A DNA stretch of 64,000 bases. Origin: Limnephilus marmoratus. Its lineage: Eukaryota > Arthropoda > Insecta > Trichoptera > Limnephilidae. Each line of letters opens with the position of its first letter. The first letter of the stretch is position 1. The notes under the pieces were generated by a model, which was not told the DNA's origin, searched no databases, and was given only the letters and a program-made list of their open reading frames with translations. The stretch spans positions 41,300,676-41,364,675 of the forward strand of contig OU862915.1 of the NCBI GenBank assembly GCA_917880885.1, written 5' to 3'. The position numbers and the translations under genes are program-made. Below, piece by piece: positions 21,601 to 33,547 of the stretch.

Positions 21601-23493
21601 TAGCAGGCCTGGAGATTCGACCTTTCTGCCGCGTTAATTTTAATTAATTCTGAAGAACGTGCTACAAATATTTAAAAGGTGTCTCCATGTTGTCCTCCCG
21701 AAATTATTAATTCATCGTCTAGAAAAATAAAATCTGTTGCTTACCGCTAACTTCATCGATGAAAATCGGGTTATATAGTTTTGAAATCGTTGTACGTAAA
21801 ATATATTAATAGTAAGGTACTGTTTTTATTAATCTAAAATATGAATAACTCGCATTTCTTGTGCGGCATAGAAATAAAAAAAGTTATTATAGTTACGGAT
21901 TCGCCGGAAATGGTTGAAATGTGAGTTTTGAGCGTAAAAAAATTATTAGGATTGTAAACCGTCTTAACTATGCAGTATGATTTAAGATGATAAATGATCA
22001 AGAAGAAAAACGGGATTAAAATGCATAGAACCCACTCTTTATAAACCTACATTTATCAAAACTTCAGTTGCACGTTCATTGCAATTATTTTCGTTGAAGA
22101 CAACTGCGCTCTCGTTTTGCTTGTGAACTTTTGACGTTCTATACTTACTCTCCTATGAATAGATTTTAATAATTATATGAAAGTAACCAAATATGGAATA
22201 CCATTTTGTTTTTTACGAAAAAAGTAAATAAACATAATAACCTTTTTATTGTAATTACAATCAGTAATTTGCACTTTATGTAGTTTTTTATTTATTTATT
22301 TATTTTTTATTATTCTTTATTCATAAACATATATTTTTTCAGGTGTATAGTTTTTCAAGTTTTTCGACTGTCACACTAGGCACGTGCCCGTATTATGGTA
22401 ACAGTCTTATATTATATTAATAATTAAATACAAGTATTATTTTTTCTCAAAAAAAAAACAACCCAAAGGTTTCTAATTGTAATATAGGTAGATACCCCAA
22501 ATATGGAACACCACAAAAACTAACTCAAAAATCCTGATACTTTAGGAAGGTATTAAACTACTCTGAAGAAGCTACAGTTGTAGCGAAACCCGGTCTGCCT
22601 AAATTATATAAAAAATGAACGTGTTATTTAAAAAAGCAATCTTTTTATTTTTAATTATAATGTCACATCACAAAGTATCTGCTTCACAAGAACAAATATA
22701 AAAAGGAACTTAAACTACTTGCGGTAATCACAAATCCAGGTACTCGTATCTTCAGAAAACAAAACCTATAAAGTTGAAACCTTTATGCGCGCATAGTGAT
22801 TGAAAAAGATGGACGATCACTTTTCATTAAGCCTAGGAATATTTGTTTACGAGAAATGCCGGTTTTCCATTTTAGAGATGCTTTTCCATATTTGGTTACT
22901 TTCCTCTACTCTTATTGTGGAAGGCGGGTATGGGTTCGGCTTTTTTTACAATGCTCCGCACGATTGCATCGCATTTATAGACATGAAAAAGTTATATCAT
23001 TCTCACGAGTTCAAAAAGATAAATCGGTGTCATCGTAGAATTTATTTTTACCAATTCATCTTATATCTTTCCTCGCAACTTGCAAGACGAGATGCCCAAC
23101 AATGTCCTGACCAATTACCCGTGATGGATCATCAAACTTTCCTTGTTTAACTTTGGTTGTAATGCCGTTAGTGAAACACATAACATGGTTAACCTTCGAC
23201 GAGCCAATACAGAAAACTACATTCATAAATGTGTCCATTACCACGGAGGTCGCTGGGTTAGGGGCGTTTTACACCGTGCTTTTTTTAGTCCAGTTTCTAT
23301 ACGGGTCGCCTATTCACATGGATTAAGATTGTGTTATTTTGGTTGACGGGTTTTTCACAGTCTAAAATAGTGGATATTGTCTTATATCTATCGCCTGTCC
23401 TCTCATAGTTTTACGTAACGTGGAAATGTTGCATGTACATTTCGTTTTACATTTGAATAGAATATTGATACGAAGAATATAATTAGGTTTATT
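21601..23493. other. AT-rich non-coding stretch
   Basis: Contains a TTTA-repeat patch near 22288-22316 that could be the tail of a lost minus-strand LINE. Minus-strand frame 23056-23244 (62 codons) looks protein-like but matches nothing I recognise. No splice sites or partner exons support it. Confidence 0.4.
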
Positions 23494-23876
23494 ACATTTT
23501 GTTTTGAAGGGTTTTGCATTTCATGTACTTTTGCTACTTAAATTTTAATTTTCCTGCTATCGGTTTCGACACATTCGTGTCATTCTCTAGCAAACTTAAA
23601 ATTAATTAAAAAATTACATGCATGTCATTTTAAATTCAGAAATGATTAGATTTAATTAGATGGGGGTAGTGTTAGGTAGATGTAGGGGGTAGTAAAATCA
23701 CCCCTCCCACTCCCACCCATCTGATTAAACCTAATCATTTCTGTAATGTATAGAATTTTAAAGTTATTTTTAAGTTTGCTAGTGAATGACACAAATGGAT
23801 CGAAACCGGTAGCCGAAAAATTAAAATTTAAGAAACAAAAGTACATGTAAAGTAAAACTCTTCAAAACGAAAATGT
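23494..23876. repeat. 383-bp palindromic (fold-back) element, copy 1
   Basis: The left arm (acattttgttttgaag ... ctagcaaacttaaa) is the reverse complement of the right arm (tttaagtttgctag ... ttcaaaacgaaaatgt). Identity is high over about 120 bp each side, and a diverged centre also pairs (aaatgattaga.ttaat with attaaacctaatcattt). A second copy lies at 29.04/31.07 kb. It has no coding capacity. Confidence 0.8.
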
Positions 23877-24279
23877 CTAGAAATTTCATAATAAATGCCC
23901 AAGAAATACAAAAAAAATATTTTGAGAACGTGTTTTGCTGTTTGGTATTTTGAATTTCGCTTGTATTTTTTATGTTTAATATCAGTAATTAATGACTTAT
24001 TACATGTATGTTTTATTGTAAGATAAGGATGGCGGAATAATAGTAAATGGAGATTGTAATTAACAAAATTCAATTCCTCGAACGAAAGAAATAAAAATGG
24101 AAAAAAATAAAATAAGAGGGTGACCGAATTTTTTTCTTTTTTTAAAGTACTATACGCAGTATTACAATAATTTACATTTTCTAGGTTCTTCTCATCGGGA
24201 TTCCTGTTCTGAGGCGAAATTGTGGGTTGTGGCGTTGGTTTAATAAATTCATAATATTTGATTTCCTCATCAGTCAATG
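23877..24279. other. AT-rich non-coding stretch
   Basis: The first about 50 bp after the palindrome (gtctagaaatt...caagaaa) match the sequence after copy 2 at 31.06 kb, so the repeat family extends beyond the palindrome. Confidence 0.5.
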
Positions 24280-24492
24280 TGGTGCACAGCGATGGGTCGA
24301 GAGATTCTGGCTAGAGATGTCTAAAAGTCTCCAGCAATCAATATCTACTGATCCGGCCCGCCAAGCAGTAGGAAGGCAGATACATCCGCAGCAAAGATCT
24401 GGACAAGTTGAACTACTTAAGGTGACCTGCGGCAAAGGTGCGGGTTATCCAATAAATGGTTCCTAGGGCAAAGATACCCATACCCGCCTCCC
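24280..24492 (-). repeat. RepA copy, minus strand, 3'-truncated
   Basis: Read on the plus strand it runs from gcgatgggtcgagaga to cccatacccgcctccca, the RepA head in reverse orientation. The tail part shared with the LINE is missing, and the copy is diverged. Confidence 0.7.
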
Positions 24493-26519
24493 AATTCGCA
24501 AATTGTATATATGTTAATTATAGACAAAAGTATGTGCTGTAATATTGTAGACTAATGATTAAGAAAATTACACGAGAGAAGACTTAATAGATATTACGAA
24601 GGTTGTATAAAACGGAGGTGTGCTACTTATTCCAAATACCGAGCTTTCAAGGAGACTTAAATTGCATAAGATAGAGGGCTGCATTCTTAGTAATTTGTTG
24701 AGCATAATAATTAATACGAAGAAAACTAATCACGTCACAGGTCTCCTGAGATTATTATTTTTGGATAGTTAAAGTTGGGAAATTTTATTCCGCATTTTCA
24801 AGTTTCCAAGACTTTCAACGGAGTTCCATTTACTAGAAAAGGACTCGAGTATTTAAATTCTTCCCATTATAATGCCGAATTATACATATATTTTGCTGCT
24901 CAATCTAAATCTGAGGTAACTTTTACATTTACGAGTGGTTTTCAGTGTTTTTTTAAGTTTCGAGAACATAAAGTATGGGATTGGATATTTTTAATACCTC
25001 GATACATACAATTATAATATCATGTTATTTCAATATTTCACCATTACATTTAAGTTCAAATAGATTCGCTGTCTTAAAAAGTTTCCTAAATTGAAACACT
25101 GTTTTAAAAAGTAGACGAAAGATTCTTTAGGAGTTTGATTTCACAAGTAGAATTACCGAATTAAGAGGAAGCTCGGCGGCGTTTTATCCATACTAACGTA
25201 TTCATAAATTTCCTCTCTGGATTTTAAAACTACTGCAAAAATATTTTATTATAATATAGATAAGAATTACTAGCATCTCGGCAAACTTTGTTTTTTTTTA
25301 GATAAGTTACTTCTTATAAGAGTTAGGACCGTCCAAAAATCGATAAAATTGCCTGGTTTGAACACTATCAGCAGTCGTTCATTGTACAATGTCGTTCACA
25401 TACAAACTAGACAATGTATGTATATTTAAAAAAGCAGACTTACAGACATAGATTATTATCTTCCATTACAGTTAATCGGTCTAGTTATGGAGGATAAAAA
25501 TAGGGGAATACAAATTTGTGACGATTTTATTTATGTATTTTCAGCCTAATGGGCAGTTGTAAGAGCATAAGTGACAACTAAAGTTTGGTAAAATATCTGT
25601 TATTAAAATTTCTTAGTGACCGGATTTTCTCTTAAAAATATGAAAATTTTTTTAGTCATGCGTAGTGAATCAAAAATCGACAGCGACAATTTAACCCCTC
25701 TTTAAACTATCAAAGTTTAATAAAGTTAACTGTAAAACATAGAAAAAAAATTGAACTGAACCCTTTGTCCATTATATCAATTGTGTTGATTTGAATGTCG
25801 GTAAAATAAATATTTAATAAAATTCAATCAAAAAAAAATCTTAGAAAAAGAAGAAAAATAATTGATTTAAACATTTCAGTCGCGAAATTACCATTTAAAA
25901 TATATTTGACCTTAAACTTTTTTTTATGTAATTTTGCATATTTTAACGAACTGATTTTTGATTTTGTCCTATAGGCATGATTGAATATTTAAGTTCGGTA
26001 ATAATAATAATATATTCGGCGACCTTTAACCTAAAAAAATTTGTCTCCGTCGATGTAATCCGAAAATAGATACCAGCTACCCTTGGGAAAAGTTTCATCT
26101 CAAATCTTAAATAAAAAAAGCAATTTCTAACGAAAATTTCAGCATTTGATATAATGCAAATTAAAGCAATATTTTGAATCTAATGACAGTATGGTGCCAT
26201 ATTTCATATTCATCAAATCCAAAATCTAATAAGAAAGGAGCGTTTCCAGACTAACGAATGCTGCTCGTTAATCTCCGAGGGTTTTAAAGACATGAAGGAA
26301 TATTGAAAGTTTGTTCAGATCAATAGCTCGAGCCACCTTAATCAACTCAACTGTGATTTTACAAATGTTACGACCTGCGCATTTTCAAAAGTTATGTATT
26401 CTTACATGCCAAAAATATATGTAACCTTAGGATGGGTTGTTTCAAAAAATTTTAACAATTCATCAAATATTTGAAGTTAATTTTCTCGTTCTGTGTAAGT
26501 TCTAATATTATAATAATAT
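24493..26519. other. AT-rich non-coding stretch
   Basis: I see no gene, RNA or well-defined repeat in this 2-kb stretch. Short ORFs such as 24775-25017 show no domain. Confidence 0.5.
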
Positions 26520-26780
26520 CATTGTATTGGTAAAGCGCAGTTTTGTGTCGTTTCACTTAAACTGCGCTTAACTATAATAAATTTAAAAAATAATCCTACA
26601 GTGCTCCTTACGAGTCCATTTCAAAATATTGATGAAGTAATATGAAATAAAGAATATGCAGTATTTACAAAACAATGACAATAGGATAAAAGGTTAACAA
26701 AAACAGTGCTGTTACAGCACATACAGGACAATAATAATAGACAATAACGGTGTTTTGTAGCACAGGACAAAACAATTTAA
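26520..26780. repeat. Dispersed repeat with perfect hairpin
   Basis: agcgcagttt (26534-26543) pairs perfectly with aaactgcgct (26559-26568). Further on, acagtgctgttacagcaca...ggacaataataata (about 26703-26740) matches 49699-49735, and the hairpin region matches 48922-48960. The two copies therefore share both parts. Confidence 0.6.
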
Positions 26781-27254
26781 AGTAAAGTATGATTTACTAA
26801 CTTCTGACAATTAAATTAAATTCGGACATTAAACATAAAAATACAGTAAGGAGGAAGCCGAAACCAAATAATTACCGGAAACTTGAGAACATGACTTATT
26901 AAGTATATTGAAAAGATGTTAGGATTCATGAAATGTATGATTTTTTAAATAATTTTGTTTCCATCCAAGTTCTGTGACAATTTCAGTTTGATGAAGCAGC
27001 TAGCCTATAACGATAAAATAAATATGAAAGTTAACCTCAACTTTTTGATGAAATGTTCAACTTTTTTTAAACAACCCGTGATTAGTGTGACTTATACCAC
27101 TACGAGTTAAGGTGCCTAATAGTCCAGAGGTCACGATTTCAAGTAAAAAAGTGGTTTTTATTTATTTTGAGAATCTTCTAAATACGCGCATAATTTTCAA
27201 ACGACTACACCAGATTGGATAATTAATTTTTTTGGTGTTCGTTATTATCAGTAC
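26781..27254. other. AT-rich non-coding stretch
   Basis: No feature recognised. Confidence 0.5.
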
Positions 27255-27672
27255 ACGGTTTGTATATAACTACTGGTGAGCTCTGGGATTATGAAATTTG
27301 TATAAAAAAATTTCAATAGGTGGCACACGAGCTGTTTGAAAACTGAATGTACCGGGACTGAATGTATGGAATGCGGAGAGAGGGAGGGGGAAGGGGAACT
27401 GGGGTAGGGGTTCGCGGGAGGGGGAAGGGAGGGGAACCCGGGAGAGGGGAGGGGAACCTGGGAGGGAGGAGGAGAACTCGGGAGGGGAGTTCGTGGGAGT
27501 GGAGTGGGAGAGGGAAGGTGGAGGAGGCGGAGTGGGAACGCGAGAGAAGAAGGGGACGCGGGAGAGGAAGGGGAGGCGGAAGGAGAACGGGACGAATGGG
27601 AAAGGACACCCAGGGAGAAACAATTTCTTTATTAAATGGCATAGCGACGCATGCCGGGTACCAGCTATTTTA
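27255..27672 (+). mobile_element. Helitron-like repeat with purine-rich core, copy 1
   Basis: Starts with a block (gggattatgaaatttgtat ... aataggtgg.ac.cgagctg) shared with 40.85 kb. It then has about 230 bp of G/A-rich imperfect repeats and ends in acaatttctttatta..tggcat, then gcatgccgggtaccagcta. The end block is shared with 28.62 kb and, reversed, 48.36 kb, where it finishes in CTAG as Helitron 3' ends do. Frames opened by the purine tract are not genes. Confidence 0.5.
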
Positions 27673-28439
27673 CAAGGAGGAAACAGTTAATCAATGGAAA
27701 CTTTAATACTTGTATAAAATTATATTTATGAAGTTTCTAATCAAAAAATATTTTTTTTAAGTAGTTTGCAATTATATTTTTCATAAAGAAATTTTGTTTC
27801 ATTTCTACTTAACGAAAACGGTAGAAAAACCTTCAATTCAATCCAAGGATATTTTTTGTATTTTAAATGTAAACCGATTCGTAGTACATACGAGTATCAA
27901 ATATAGTGATTTATCATTATTTTTCGCCTTAATTAATGTTACTTGAAATTGAACGAGGTCAAGCCTTTAAAAAAGTAAGTAGGTAGGTATTGTGATTGTG
28001 TAGTTTAATTAAAATCGCGAAAACGATATGTACTATGTATCAATTTATTATGTTGTTTCATCAATTTAAATGTTTTTTTAACATAAATAATTAACGTAAC
28101 CTACAACTTGCAAACTGAATACAAAGTTATATACCAACTAGCGTACAGTGAATAAATACAACGCTAACCAAAACCGCGCGTTGGACAAGCGGTTACAGTT
28201 TCCAAGCTGGTAGTGTCATGTAATTACCAGGTTTTTATAGAAATAAAAAATGTACTTTATCTGCGCAATTTTCGAAACTCTTCAGATTAATTAATTTATT
28301 TGAAGTTTTCACCTATATTTACTAACCAAAATCGAATACTTTCAATCTTATCAAAAATTATATTTATTTTAAATAGGTACCTCTGTTAAATATCAAATTT
28401 GATTGATTATTCTTGTAATACCTATACAGAAGTGAATGT
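27673..28439. other. AT-rich non-coding stretch
   Basis: No feature recognised. Confidence 0.5.
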
Positions 28440-28664
28440 TTCTGAATCTACCGGGAAAGAATATATTGAACGCGGGAGAGGGGAGGGTATCGCGGGAAGG
28501 AAGTTCGATGGAGAGGGGAAAGAAAGTGGTGGAGGACGCGTGAAGGGAAGGGAAAATGGGACGGGAAGGGGAGGCGGAAGTGGAATGGGACGAATGGGAA
28601 TAGACAGGCAAGGAGAAATGATTTCTTTATTAGTGGCATTGCAACGCGTGCCAGGAACTCGTTA
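28440..28664 (+). mobile_element. Helitron-like repeat with purine-rich core, copy 2
   Basis: A G/A-rich core is followed by the family end block (aatgatttctttattagtgg, then gcaacgcgtgccaggaac) and a terminal gttag. It lacks the left block seen in copy 1. Confidence 0.5.
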
Positions 28665-29041
28665 GTAATTATTATAAAATTATAATTATTGTGACTAAAA
28701 AAACTTTTGTAATTAGTTGGTACGGATATCAAACTAAATTATATTTATTGTCGATTTTTTTGGTGCTTATATGCTGATATATACTGTATTACAGACATGT
28801 AGTTTTATTGTTAATCTATTTAAATTAACATTAGAACATATTTTATTATTCTGTTATTTGGCGGTACATCCTCTCTGCACATCTCTTCGGGGACACTTAG
28901 TTTTATTTTGTGTTCGTAGGTGTACCATATTTTTCCTAAATGTAAGTATGGCGGGGGCCAACTGTCGGGGGATCAAATATAATTGAACTTCATTTCACAA
29001 TTCTAACAGTCTCACGATGAATATCAAATTGCAAATTTAAC
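28665..29041. other. AT-rich non-coding stretch
   Basis: No feature recognised. Confidence 0.5.
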
Positions 29042-29689
29042 TTTTGTTTTGAAGAGTTTTATTTTACATGTACAAATGTATTAGGGTAAGGCGAGGTTAT
29101 CTGGTGATACAGGTAATGTGGTGATATAGTAGAATTGTGTAATTATTAAATTTACCTTGCAGTACACAGCTTTGAAATTAGAATCGTAGATGGAAAACAG
29201 ACCTGTGAACCATAATAAATCAACTTCGCAAGTTTTTACGTGGTCGGTGAAACAAAAAATAATTTTACACAAATGAAAAATATTTTAACAACTTTCAATG
29301 TGCTGTGGCGACTTCAAATTGTAATTTATCAATTAATCTGGGATTTCTGAAGGTATGTTTAGGTTTTACACCTTATTTCAATCAGCAAAGTATGCCGCAT
29401 AGTCACAATTAAATAAAATGTCAGCTGTCCTACTTATTTTTTTGGTAGGAGCTTAAGTAATTTGTGGGTAATATTAAATTTTTTTAAATGTTTTTTTGGA
29501 CTTAACGAATTGTGATTTTTAACATTTATTTTTATTTTCTATAATTCAAATTCTGGATTGACGGTGTATTATCGTCATGCATATTAGGTCGGTGAACAGT
29601 TTTAAGGTTGTATTGGTCTATTTAAACCTATCACTCACCAAATTACCTGTCTCCAAGTTACCTACCTCTAATTCGTTAAATATTTATCG

Positions 29690-30640
29690 TATTCACTAGC
29701 CACCTCTTGCAGCCATTAGATATCGGAGTGTATCGTCCATTGAAAGCAGCCTGCCGAGCGATTCTATATCTTTTGTGGGATCGTTATGAGATAATGGATG
29801 TGATCTCCAGTCAGATTAGTGCGATTTTTACATATTTACTGTAACAAATTTTAGTTTTGATCATTTTAAACATGAATTACTGCAAGTATGCATGATTATG
29901 AATTCATTTAATGTATGTTGTACTTAGGAAAAGCAAATAAATCACACAAATCTGACAGGAGATCACGTCCATTATCTCATAACGATCCGACAAAAAATAT
30001 AGAATCGCTCTTCTGGAGTTTGAATGAAAGTTTGATGACATCTCTAAACGTAAAAACAAATTGCTATAATTTTCACACTATCCTGAATCCAGCATATGCG
30101 CACAATTTTTCAAAAAATAATATTAAAAATACCTTCAAATTAATAAAAAAAGTCCAGGTCTTGGAACCTTCTCAATTAACAGAAAAAGCATTGACCATCA
30201 CAGTTCCAGCAAAAAGAAAACTGATTTTGAAGACATTTTAAAAATTCCCCACAATATTCCAACATCAACGACACGAATTAAAAGAGATTCCCCCCCAAAA
30301 TGTTTGACACCTCCTTTAACATTGACAAAAAAGGTAGATCAGTCACGTAGGATTAATTAATTGTCCGCAAAATCCGTAAAACCTTGCTCCGGAAAACCTT
30401 CTTTGTCAAAAAAGGTAGAACGGTCAGAACCATCAACATCATGCAGAATTGATTATTTTTCCACAAAATCCTTAAAACCAAGTGGAATCGATAATGACTG
30501 GAAATGTGGTATGTGTATGAAAACTTTTTCAGAAGACGACCAATATAAAACGAAAGTAAAGTCGGTTTATTGCAATTTCTGTTCCACTACGTACAAAAGC
30601 AAGAAAACGAAGATGATAACACATGTAAAGCATGGGTTAT
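29690..30640 (+). pseudogene. pogo-like transposase, C-terminal remnant
   Basis: Around 29698-29745 the frame reads HLLQPLDIGVYRPLK. This matches the LQPLD-x-G-V-x-x-P-L-K segment that follows the second catalytic Asp region in pogo/Tigger/Jerky-type DDE transposases, which cut and paste elements into TA sites. The frame is then broken by an inverted repeat (29757-30009). Later codons include NNIKNTFKLI (about 30117-30150), a weak match to the family's N-x-x-x-x-F-x-x-x-G segment. A cysteine pair pattern W-K-C-G-M-C...V-Y-C-N-F-C (about 30500-30585) resembles the PHD-like finger at the C-terminus of some insect members. The DDE core upstream is not readable, so the copy is inactive. Confidence 0.5.
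29757..30009. repeat. 253-bp inverted repeat inside the pogo remnant
   Basis: 29757-29828 is the reverse complement of 29938-30009 with few mismatches (core gagataatggatgtgatctcc against ggagatcacgtccattatctc). It separates transposase-like coding sequence, so it is a small inserted MITE or an inverted duplication. Confidence 0.7.
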
Positions 30641-31075
30641 CAATATTTTATAATCTCGTTGAAGATTTAAAAAGACATTTTTTGTTATTTTACCTATTTA
30701 CAGTCGAAGGGAGGAGTATCACCAAATTAAACACCCTCTATAACCAAATAACCTTACCTATAACCAAATTACCTATATCTTTTGGTGATTTACATTTATA
30801 AGTTTTCTTGTGTTATGTTAGTTATTATTTTATTTTTTCTTTTCAAAATATGTGCTGAAATGATGTACCTAAGCAATAAATAATTTTGTAAATTTTTAAA
30901 ATCCTTATTTTTCAAAGTACATGACGATAAATCAAAAATATCACCAAATAACCTTGCTTTACCCTACTTAGATTATGTGTCGAATGAGATGGATGTGTCG
31001 AAACCGGTAGCAGAAAATTTAAATAATACATGTTTACGGAAAATAAAACTACTCAAAACAAAATGTCTAGAAATT

Positions 31076-31644
31076 GTTACATAGTTAATGCTCAAGAAAA
31101 ACAAAACATAGAAAATTTCAAATTTCAGCTATTTTCGGACAAAAGGAAACCTTCCTATCATAAAAAATGTTTCTTATTTGCAATATTGCCTGTACCTACT
31201 TTAAAATTCCATGCGAAAAAGATGTGACACGTATAAATTGTACTTTACTTAAATCATTACAAATAATAGGTGCTTCGCATTCCGAACATACCCTTTTTAT
31301 ATTTTCTGATTTGTAAAGCACATAAAGTGACAATGCTGAACTTTGGGAAGACCTACTCTGACAGACTTTATAAAAGACTTTCAAACTTTGAATATCCAAC
31401 TAGGTATTTACCGTCCTCTCGATTGGTCTGTGTGCCAGGGACTACGGACTAAAAGAGAGCTGAAGAAATTCACGTTCTTCAAGTATTATTTTGAATTCAG
31501 ATCGGCCACCCGCTGTATTATGACCGGCGCATTTAAAATGATCCTCGCAAATTGATTAAATAACTAAATACCACTTTTTAAAATTACAACTTTCAAGTTT
31601 TACAAATTTTAAAAATTTTCAGAATTTGTCAGCTTTTTGTCATC
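31076..31644. other. AT-rich non-coding stretch
   Basis: Overlapping short ORFs (31030-31555) show no domain. I see no element end here apart from the Gypsy insertion site. Confidence 0.5.
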
Positions 31645-31888
31645 TGTAATGTCCGTCTGAGCCCGTTGTGGCAGAGCTAAATCAGATGCGGACTTACAGA
31701 TGTGGAAGACGAAGTGTATTGTAGTGGGTAGTACACTTAAATGAAGAGCGTAACTGTATTCTGTACTAGTATTTATTAGGGAGCTGCCTTAAGCCAAAAG
31801 AGGACGAATCTCGCATGCATCGCCTTATATAGATTCACGCAAGCATGCTATCTTGCTTGCACTCATACAAATTCACACAGACATTACA
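31645..31888 (-). repeat. Gypsy 3' LTR (244 bp)
   Basis: In element orientation this is the downstream LTR. On the minus strand it has a ctatataagg TATA box (about 31828-31837) and an aataaata polyadenylation signal about 60 bp downstream. It differs from the other LTR at three visible positions. Confidence 0.95.
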
Positions 31889-31899
31889 CCCCCACACTT
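31889..31899 (-). promoter_or_regulatory. Polypurine tract
   Basis: On the minus strand aagtgtggggg sits directly against the 3' LTR, the position of the plus-strand primer in LTR elements. Confidence 0.7.
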
Positions 31900-32003
31900 A
31901 AACAATAATTACATGGATCATATATATTTTTTTTATATATAACACTTATACATTACAAATAACTACGTATTTCATTTTATACACATTTTTTTTCTTCATG
32001 TAA

Positions 32004-33513
32004 TTATATAATATAAACTTTATTTTCACTTTGGATAACGTGGGCGTGGTTGAGGTCTGGAACGCAGTCTCCCTTCCCATGGTGGCTGCGATCTGCAAAG
32101 AACAGGGGAATTAGTATTGGTCCTGTCCACGTCTGAGAGTGGACCAAAGTCCAACAAATTATCAGAATAGTCACTCTCCCCCGCCTAACCTTTCTATCAG
32201 AAAGCTGATCGTGGTGTCTTTTCCAAACCTGGCCTGTTGAATGTATCTTAACCATATAGGTTCTACTCCCTAATCTTTTGATAATTGTACCCAAAATCCA
32301 ATTATTCTTTTTATTTCTAAGATCTTTGGTCAAAACTTTTGATCCCAAATCAAAGAATTTTTTAAATTTTCTTCCCCGGTAATATTTTTTTTGACTGTTT
32401 TGACTAGCTACCATTTTATTTTTTACTTTATCATCATTTTTTTTTAAATCACTACACTTGTCATTATTCATTTTTGGAACAACCGTATTAAAAATTGAAC
32501 GAATTTTTCTACCTAACATCAACACACTAGGTTCAATTCCCGTCCATAACGAAGGTGTATTCCTAATATCAATTAAAAATGACAGTAATTTATCGTCCAG
32601 ATTCCTTGGAAATCTGTTATTCACTAATATTTTTTTAAAATTTTTTTAAACTGTTTTGACAGCGTTTTCTGCCAAACCATTCGAAGCCGGGTTCATTCCA
32701 AACATTCGAAGCCAGGTGCTGGACTGCTGACGTCATATGGCCAATATTAAATTCACGACAAAATTCCTGAAATAAAGCTGACGTGAAAGCTGTTCCATTA
32801 TCACTAACATTTTTTTCCGGTATACCAAAGTTAGAAAACATTTTCTTTAATATTTTGATTGCACTAACTGAATCTACCGTTGGTACTATTTGACAATCCA
32901 CCCACTTTGTGGTAGCGTCTACCACCACAAAAAAATTACCGAAAGGACCTAGATGGTCTATATGAATCCGGTTCCAAACTAAATTATTCACTGGCCAACT
33001 CACCAATTGCACCTTGGAAGGAGTAGGTAAACATACTGCACACCTAGTACACTGTTTTACCTCCTTCTCAATATCAGCATTTATACCTAACCAGAAAAAA
33101 ATATTTCTAGCTAAACTTTTCGATTTCACTATACCCAGGTGCGAACGGTGAATAAATTTCAAAACTGATTCTTTTAATTCCATTGGTACGACCAGTTTAC
33201 TATCATAAAACAAACATGCATCATGAGTTGATAACTTATCTCTAATATGCCAAAATTTTAATAAATCAGAATTTAATTTTTCTTTTTCAGGCCACCCTGT
33301 ATTCAAATAATTGACAATCTCTGATAAAACTAAATCCTTTTCCGAACTCCGTTTAAATATTTCCGGATTTATTTCCGTTTCAACAGAAATATTATTTAAC
33401 CGTTCTATTTCCAAACTATCGATATCCGTATCGTTAATTATATCCAAGAAATAATGGTTATCTTCGTATTCCTCGATATTATTATTGCTCCGTTGCATCG
33501 GTAATCTTGACAA
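32004..33513 (-). pseudogene. Gypsy integrase and C-terminal domain, frame-broken
   Basis: Two frames on the minus strand cover the integrase. The upstream one (32635-33513) has the zinc-binding region with HRSH...CTRCAVC (about 33030-33160) and the catalytic core with HIDHLGPF (first Asp) and VSDNGTAF (second Asp). The catalytic Glu context NGLAENAV is readable only in a shifted frame at about 32655-32685. A short phrase (ggcttcgaatg.tttgg) has been tandemly duplicated there and disrupts the frame. The downstream frame (32004-32624) carries the RNTPSLWTGIEPSVLMLGRK segment of Gypsy integrase C-termini and a basic tail. Integrase inserts the cDNA into the genome; this copy cannot be made intact. 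Confidence 0.9.
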
Positions 33514-33547
33514 GAAATCTGTTTTATTGTCGTCCGACTTGATGTAC

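Larger units (their letters stand above)
29084..30964 (+). mobile_element. pogo-like DNA transposon remnant (1.9 kb)
   Basis: Terminal inverted repeats gggtaaggcgaggttatctgg (left) and the complement of tatcaccaaataaccttgc..taccc (right) are flanked by TA (29082-29083 and 30965-30966), the target of the Tc1-mariner-pogo superfamily. Copies of an ac(c)aaatta(c)ct phrase lie inside both ends (about 29638-29680 and 30715-30790). The interior carries the end of a DDE transposase and a finger-like region. Confidence 0.6.
29042..31075. repeat. Palindromic element copy 2, split by a pogo-like transposon
   Basis: 29042-29081 (ttttgttttgaagagtttta and on) matches one arm of the 23.5-kb palindrome. 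30967-31075 (gtgtcgaaaccggtagcag ... ctcaaaacaaaatgtctag) matches the other arm and its outer flank. A DNA transposon separates them. Confidence 0.65.

Noticed and set aside
27362..27706. Gly/Arg-rich and Pro-rich ORFs in the purine tract
   Set aside because: Produced by base composition of a Helitron-like repeat; the same occurs at 28.4 and 48.4 kb.
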